DNA of 43,583 bases from Bryobacteraceae bacterium (GTDB lineage Bacteria > Acidobacteriota > Terriglobia > Bryobacterales > Bryobacteraceae), in assembly GCA_030041985.1 (NCBI GenBank), contig JASIAM010000335.1, positions 1 through 43,583 on the forward strand, given 5' to 3'. The position numbers were made by a program, and so were the translations under genes. Numbering within the stretch: the stretch's first letter is position 1; each line of letters begins with the position of its first letter. Shown here piece by piece: positions 39,725 to 43,583 of this stretch. Under the pieces are notes generated by a model. That model had not been told where the DNA came from. It saw only the letters and a program-made list of their open reading frames with translations, and searched no databases.

Positions 39725-39961
39725 ATGGTACGGACGGAAATCGACTGGACTGCATGTGAACTGATCGAGCGCATTCCCGGCAAGGTGTCGGGCCGTCCCA
39801 TCGTGCGCGGCACGCGTATCCTGCCCGATGCCATCGTTGACAGCTACGACCTCGGCGAGAGCATCGACGAGCTGCACGACGGCTTTCCCGCCCTGTCCGT
39901 CGCGCAGATCAAGCGGTTGATTGAGTTTGCCCACGCGCAGCGAGGGCAGCCCGCCCGGTGA
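39725..39961 (+). CDS. DUF433 family antitoxin, second copy
   Basis: This encodes 78 aa from ATG 39725. The protein reads DWTACELIERIPGKVSGRPI and then VRGTRILPDAIVDSYDLGES, with INEIM replaced by IDELHDGFPALSVAQIKRLI. It is a clean DUF433 match and clearly related to the copy at 3921, but much diverged in protein sequence while the leader is nearly the same. The stop overlaps the GTG start of the downstream toxin frame (GTGA), which indicates coupling. As with the first module, only the antitoxin is intact. Confidence 0.86.
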   Translation: MVRTEIDWTACELIERIPGKVSGRPIVRGTRILPDAIVDSYDLGESIDELHDGFPALSVAQIKRLIEFAHAQRGQPAR

Positions 39962-40140
39962 GAGTGTTGCTCGACGAAAACCTTGACCACGCCTACAACG
40001 CGATAACCCGCACAAACGCCTTATGCAGCCGAGTGGCCATTTCGCCCGTAACGACGTTTATGATTAAGCCGCGAGTATCCGACGCCCCCCGCCTGGCCGT
40101 ATTCTCAGCCGCGCAAAGAACTCACCCTGTGTGCAATTGA
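39958..40140 (+). pseudogene. Truncated DUF5615 PIN-like toxin
   Basis: The frame opens at GTG 39958 with RVLLDENLDHAYNAI, the N-terminus of the DUF5615 family, including the conserved Asp-Glu-Asn. After about 13 residues all resemblance ends, and the frame runs to a stop at 40138 in unrelated sequence. An intact member would have about 110 aa. No C-terminal block (such as a TTDKN-like motif) was found in any frame in the next 300 bp, so the gene has lost its body, unlike the frameshift case at 4171. Confidence 0.72.
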
Positions 40141-40530
40141 AGCCCTGATTACAAAGGTTTCTGAGACCATCATGCAGATCAAATACCTCGACGGAACTAT
40201 TATCCGGAGATATCTTCTAGAGTGAAACAACCCAAACTTCAGGAAGGTTGTCATTCTGTGTTGTCCGTTGGTTGTAGGTAAGCTGCCGATGAATGGTTGC
40301 TCTAAAGGTGCCGTCACAACCACTAAAAGAGACTTCGGTGTAAACCTGGGCGGTCTGTATTGGGAAGCAATGAACCGTGATCGAATAGCTGATCCATCAG
40401 TCTGTCCTTTATAAACTGCATCGCTTCTTGGAAGCGCCGGCTTCGGATTACCCGCGTTAACGAAGTACTGTCGGCGTAATTAGCTTATACGCTCTTGCCG
40501 GCGCTCGCTGCCCTTTCACTTCCGCCCGCT
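40141..40530. other. Gene-free stretch after the truncated toxin
   Basis: No gene, RNA or repeat could be supported. Base composition is less GC-rich than in neighbouring coding DNA. The open frames here are short, lack ribosome-binding sites and resemble nothing I recognise. It is probably decayed sequence from the toxin-antitoxin insertion. Confidence 0.45.
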
Positions 40531-40743
40531 TTACCGCCGAAAGATCCACATCACCAGAGAAAACAGCACGCTGAGCAGGATGCAAGTCACCAGGGGAAAG
40601 TAGAAAGTGGTGTGCTTACCGTGGAAATAGATATCGCCCGGCAGGCGGCCTATGCGGAAGGGCAACCGGCCGGCGAAATCGATCAGCACGCCGACGATAA
40701 TCAGCAACAGTCCCGCGGCAATCAGCAGCCGGCCCAAGCCCAT
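40531..40743 (-). CDS. DUF2905 small membrane protein
   Basis: This 70-aa protein starts at ATG 40743. It shows the DUF2905 pattern: MGLGRLLIAAGLLLIIVGVL as the first membrane helix, the conserved loop GRLPGDIYFHGKHTTFYFPL and a second helix (TCILLSVLFSLVMWIF). Both helices sit in the inner membrane and the loop holds the family's invariant GRLPGDI. No function is known. It is a single gene between two gene-free stretches. Confidence 0.9.
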   Translation of the reverse strand: MGLGRLLIAAGLLLIIVGVLIDFAGRLPFRIGRLPGDIYFHGKHTTFYFPLVTCILLSVLFSLVMWIFRR

Positions 40744-41146
40744 AGGTAGATTTTGACGTGGTATTGGCGTCTATCGCAACTTGTTCGTGAGGGCGCGTAT
40801 GGCAAGGTGACGGCTTGGATACGCCCCAGACGATTCACGGGTTTTTCAGATTTCTTCGATTGGGATTAAGCTTCATTTGCTCAAGCGCTTGCCGGTAAGT
40901 CAGTCAAGCGGAACCGGCCAACTGCCGGCACTCCTGCTGAGACAATGACCTCAGGGGAAAGGAGGATGCTCCCCCGGGGAATGGCTTGGGCGGGCTGTTC
41001 CCAGCTCAGAGCGTCTATGGAGGGTAGCTTCGACGGGCCGCCCTCGCCATTGCGATTCATTCCCTATCAGACGGGCCGGGAGTGGGGCCTCCCGGTCCGG
41101 CTGGAATCGCACATGACCTTTCCCCAATTTGGACGGCAATTTGGCG
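40744..41146. other. Gene-free stretch upstream of DUF2905
   Basis: I see no convincing gene here. Open frames on both strands (around 40945-41214) have no family resemblance, and part of them overlaps the end of the next gene. The promoter of the DUF2905 gene must lie at the left end, but no clear box was found. Confidence 0.5.
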
Positions 41147-41845
41147 CTACTGCGCGCCTGCTGCTCCGCCTTCTCGCTTGACTGTTTTGCCGTACACCTC
41201 GATCCAAGCCACATCAGACCAGCCGCCAGGGCCGTGTCCGCTCCCCGGCATCAGATCGGTGAACCCAATCTCATCCACCTTACTCAGATCCGGCTTTTCC
41301 ACCCAGGTGCCCTTGGGCAACACTTTATCGATATCAAGCTTTAGCCAGCGCACTTCCGCAAGTGAGAACTCATATGGGTGCCAGTCGACTGTAGACCCCA
41401 TAGCTAAATCGCCCACCAGCCAGGTTCCGTTCGCCAGCTTGAGGATCGGATGCACCTGATGAAAACCGGACTCCTTCAGCAGCCAGCGAACTTTGGCGAG
41501 ACCGGTCAAATCCATATAGTTATTTTTGTCCCGCAAAGCGGCCGCGCTGTTGCCTTCGCATAGGCCCGTCCAGAGGTGAATCGGGTTCGCTTCATTCCCC
41601 TGCGCCCCTGTCAATTGCATGTCTTTGCCGGAGGGCCCATATAGTTTCAATTCCAGATCGGGATTCGATACGGCATCGGCCGGACTAACAGCATTTTCGC
41701 CGCCTTTCGGTGTTTGCTTCCAATTCTCCCGAAACAGAAGGGCTGGCGCTTTGGGAGCTCCGCGTTCACCGCCTCGGCCCTGCCCCCAAGCCGTGACACC
41801 CGCCGCCAGCATCGGCAGCATCCAAATCACTGTTCTTTTGCGCAT
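41147..41845 (-). CDS. Exported protein of unknown function
   Basis: The start is ATG 41845, with GGAGGT 5 nt upstream, giving 232 aa; a TTG one codon earlier is ignored. A signal peptide (MRKRTVIWMLPMLAAGVTAW, cleavage after GQ) leads into a Gly-Arg-rich spacer and then a beta-rich domain: PALLFRENWKQTP, PDLELKLYGPSGKDMQLTG, NPIHLWTGLCEGNSAAAL, VRWLLKESGFHQVHPILKLA and GGWSDVAWIEVYGKTV. The layout suggests a jelly-roll binding domain, possibly carbohydrate-binding, but I do not recognise the family. It runs opposite to the lipoprotein at 41994, with a 148-bp gap between them. Confidence 0.78.
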   Translation of the reverse strand: MRKRTVIWMLPMLAAGVTAWGQGRGGERGAPKAPALLFRENWKQTPKGGENAVSPADAVSNPDLELKLYGPSGKDMQLTGAQGNEANPIHLWTGLCEGNSAAALRDKNNYMDLTGLAKVRWLLKESGFHQVHPILKLANGTWLVGDLAMGSTVDWHPYEFSLAEVRWLKLDIDKVLPKGTWVEKPDLSKVDEIGFTDLMPGSGHGPGGWSDVAWIEVYGKTVKREGGAAGAQ

Positions 41846-41993
41846 CAAATACCTCCACCAGTTGTCGGATCGGCTGCCAGTATATCAAAGCAGACCGGCG
41901 GGAGATCAGGCTCGCGAGCGCATGAGACATCTTGCACACAAAGCCGTCTCTTTTGGCGGACAACGTGCCTGTAACTATTGTCAGGGTGACAGC

Positions 41994-43310
41994 ATGAGTC
42001 GAGGCGCCGTATACACAAGTGTCGTGTCTATTAACGTTCTGCTCTTCGCGGGGCTGGTTGCTTGCAACAGAGGCTCCAATCAAGCCGCGGAGTCAAATCA
42101 AGCCGCGGACTATAGCACGGGAGATCCGGCCAGCGGCAATCTTGCCCCGGTGAGCGGCACTGTGCCCGCTCCGGCCCCGGAGACTGCCGAGGCTCCGGCA
42201 CAAGCGCCGGAAAATTCCGAGTTCTCCAGCGAAGCGCCGGTCGAAGCCCCGGAGCCGCCTCCACCTCTCCCGGATTATATGCAACCGCCATGTCCCGGGG
42301 ATAATTACCTGTGGACACCCGGTTACTGGAACTATGCCAGCGCCGGTTATTACTGGGTTCCAGGGGCATGGGTATTGGCACCTTGGGTGGGCGCCCTTTG
42401 GACTCCGCCATGGTGGGGTTACCAGAACGGCGCTTATGTCTTCCATACCGGGTATTGGGGCCCGCATATCGGCTTCTATGGCGACATTGATTACGGATTC
42501 GGATACACAGGCCGCGGCTACTATGGCGCGTACTGGAATCGAGGCACGGTGTATTACAACCGCTCTGTGACCGTCCTAAATACGAACTCCGTTCATAACG
42601 TGTACAATTACGCCGCGCCGGCCAACCGGGGACCTCGTACCAGTTACAACGGCGGCCGTGGCGGAATCGAGGCAAGACCCACGCCTCAGGAATCGGCTGC
42701 GGCACGCTTTCCGCGAACTGCGCCCGTAGCCGCGCAGACCGCGCACGTGCGCGAGGCCTCCCTCAATCACGGTCAATTTGCCACCGCGGGCCGGGCCGCA
42801 CCCGCTGCGCTGGCAGCTTCGCGGCCCCTGACCACGGCCTACAAAGCTCCGGAGGCCAAGCCACCGGAGGCAGCAGTTCGCGCCGCCGCACATCCGGCGC
42901 CCGAAACGCGTTCGCAGCCGCAACTCACCCCGCGTCCGGCGGCACCCCAGGCCGAGCGGTCCGCGGTCCCCAATCGGCCGGAACCGCAGCCGGCGCAGCG
43001 TCCCGAAGTTCGACCCACGCCGCAAACGCAAGCCCGTCCCGAACTCCAACAACGCCCCGTTGTGCCGCGTCCGGAGTCCCAACGGCAAGCCGCGCCCCGC
43101 CCCGAACCGCAGCGCGCAGCCCCGGCTACTCCGCGTACGGAAACTCAGCGTCAGGCCGCGCCGCGTCCCGCACCCCAGCGTGCAGCCCCCGCACCGCGTC
43201 CGCAACCGCAGCGCGCGGCCCCGGCTGCTCCGCGTCCGGAACCGCAGCGGCAGGCCGCTCCTCGCCCCACGCCCCAACAAAAACGCCCCGAGGAGAACCG
43301 CAAAGAATAG
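41994..43310 (+). CDS. YXWGXW-type lipoprotein with Pro/Ala/Arg/Gln-rich tail
   Basis: I start at ATG 41994 (MSRGAVYTSVV), with AGGGTGA upstream, giving 438 aa. The signal ends in a lipobox (AGLVAC), so the protein should be lipid-anchored. An Ala/Pro/Glu-rich spacer follows. A central aromatic domain (about residues 95-190) has repeated motifs such as YYWVPGAWVLAPW and WTPPWWGYQNGAYVF, related to the YXWGXW repeats of secreted envelope proteins. The last 170 residues are a low-complexity tail of PRPEPQRQAAP-like units. It may be a structural or cell-wall-binding envelope protein. No catalytic residue is seen. Confidence 0.8.
   Translation: MSRGAVYTSVVSINVLLFAGLVACNRGSNQAAESNQAADYSTGDPASGNLAPVSGTVPAPAPETAEAPAQAPENSEFSSEAPVEAPEPPPPLPDYMQPPCPGDNYLWTPGYWNYASAGYYWVPGAWVLAPWVGALWTPPWWGYQNGAYVFHTGYWGPHIGFYGDIDYGFGYTGRGYYGAYWNRGTVYYNRSVTVLNTNSVHNVYNYAAPANRGPRTSYNGGRGGIEARPTPQESAAARFPRTAPVAAQTAHVREASLNHGQFATAGRAAPAALAASRPLTTAYKAPEAKPPEAAVRAAAHPAPETRSQPQLTPRPAAPQAERSAVPNRPEPQPAQRPEVRPTPQTQARPELQQRPVVPRPESQRQAAPRPEPQRAAPATPRTETQRQAAPRPAPQRAAPAPRPQPQRAAPAAPRPEPQRQAAPRPTPQQKRPEENRKE
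43069..43290 (+). repeat. Tandem-like repeats coding the Pro/Arg/Gln-rich tail
   Basis: Imperfect units of about 10-12 codons, each encoding variants of RPEPQRQAAP, recur about seven times. This internal repeat lies in the 41994 gene and is prone to length change by slippage. Confidence 0.75.
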
Positions 43311-43338
43311 CCGCAGGTGGGCGTGGAGATGATGTTGC

Positions 43339-43344
43339 TACAAT
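43339..43344 (+). promoter_or_regulatory. TACAAT -10 box before the helicase gene
   Basis: TACAAT lies 12 nt upstream of the ATG at 43357. No Shine-Dalgarno sequence is visible between them, so this may be another short-leader transcript. Confidence 0.4.
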
Positions 43345-43356
43345 CAAATCAATCCA

Positions 43357-43583
43357 ATGCCCACCGAAGTTCGGACTCCGCCGAAGACCGGCGCGGCACG
43401 TGAGTTTTTTCGAGCGGGGGGCACGCTCTCCCAGTGGCATCCGGCTTACGAGTTCCGCGAAGGGCAGGTTGCCATGGCGGAGGCCGTGGAGTCGGCGCTG
43501 GCGGATAAACGCCACCTGATTGTGGAAGCCGGCACCGGTACCGGCAAAACGCTCGCTTACCTCGTTCCCGCGCTGCTATCGGG
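43357..43583 (+). CDS. DinG/Rad3-type ATP-dependent DNA helicase, N-terminal part only
   Basis: The frame starts at ATG 43357 (MPTEVRTPPKTGAAREFF) and is open to the window edge, so about 75 residues are seen. The block YEFREGQVAMAEAVESAL, followed by the Walker A motif in VEAGTGTGKTLAYLVPALL, is typical of XPD/DinG superfamily 2 helicases, which use an iron-sulfur cluster. The cluster and helicase motifs would lie beyond the window. DinG unwinds R-loops and damaged DNA structures. The identity is based on the N-terminal quarter or less, so a related YoaA-like name is also possible. Confidence 0.83.
   Translation, partial: MPTEVRTPPKTGAAREFFRAGGTLSQWHPAYEFREGQVAMAEAVESALADKRHLIVEAGTGTGKTLAYLVPALLS

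Noticed and set aside
40010-40130. Short coding-like frame on the minus strand within the truncated DUF5615 region
   Set aside because: It reads cleanly for about 40 codons (ending near 40001) but has no start codon, ribosome-binding site or recognised family.
43069-43290. Regular repeats considered as a CRISPR array
   Set aside because: The units are imperfect, lack spacers and stay in frame inside a Pro-rich protein tail.

Overview
The window looks like part of a bacterial chromosome from the Acidobacteriota, most likely of the Bryobacter/Solibacter type. This is inferred from its GC-rich coding, a DUF1592/DUF1552 gene pair, a long TonB-dependent receptor with an N-terminal carboxypeptidase-regulatory domain, many Tat-exported or lipid-anchored proteins, a PQQ-type propeller enzyme and short dispersed palindromes. 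No rRNA, tRNA, CRISPR array, transposase or phage gene was seen. Placement rests on gene content only.

Layout. 1-3391 (minus strand): lolA, pilC and the start of pilB, with an imperfect inverted-repeat element between pilC and pilB. 3471-6003: a toxin-antitoxin island holding a wrecked PemK/MazF-like toxin, a DUF433 antitoxin with a frameshifted DUF5615 toxin, an intact Xre/RES module with a palindromic operator candidate, and a second copy of the RES gene's 3' end. 6190-13021 (plus): DUF1592 multi-domain cytochrome, DUF1552 Tat protein, ankyrin protein and parvulin isomerase. 13029-15760 (minus): Tat multicopper oxidase, small lipoprotein-like ORF and a C-terminally anchored membrane protein. 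16030-21248 (plus): TonB-dependent receptor, a Tat-exported thiamine-diphosphate enzyme and a small cytochrome c. This is the most unusual cluster. 21252-22140: a formamidopyrimidine-DNA glycosylase gene broken by two frameshifts.

22141-24168 (minus): overlapping rimO-yacG-pgpA. 24315-28889 (minus): hexose-6-phosphate mutarotase, a secreted DUF8021-like protein and a divergent transketolase-like enzyme. 29003-32855 (plus): PleD-like diguanylate cyclase, a secreted protein of unknown function and a PQQ-type dehydrogenase. 32873-37128 (minus): NHL-propeller protein, NMT1-type binding protein, LigB-type extradiol dioxygenase and LigJ-type 4-oxalomesaconate hydratase, which suggests meta-cleavage of a protocatechuate- or gallate-like compound. 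37193-39613 (plus): DUF885 lipoprotein peptidase and signal peptidase I. 39694-40140: a second DUF433 antitoxin with a truncated DUF5615 toxin and the same leader as the first. 40531-43583: DUF2905 membrane protein, two envelope proteins of unknown role and the start of a DinG-type helicase.

How the parts may work together (inference): the window is rich in cell-envelope redox genes. The divergent arrangement of a Tat copper oxidase with a receptor, an exported TPP enzyme and cytochrome c could be a periplasmic system that takes up a substrate, cleaves a 2-oxo acid-like compound and passes electrons to cytochrome c. Several genes have a TATAAT/TACAAT-like box within about 20 nt of the start codon, which suggests short-leader transcripts. 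At least four genes are broken (PemK-like, two DUF5615 toxins, mutM). The two simple frameshift cases could instead be sequence errors.
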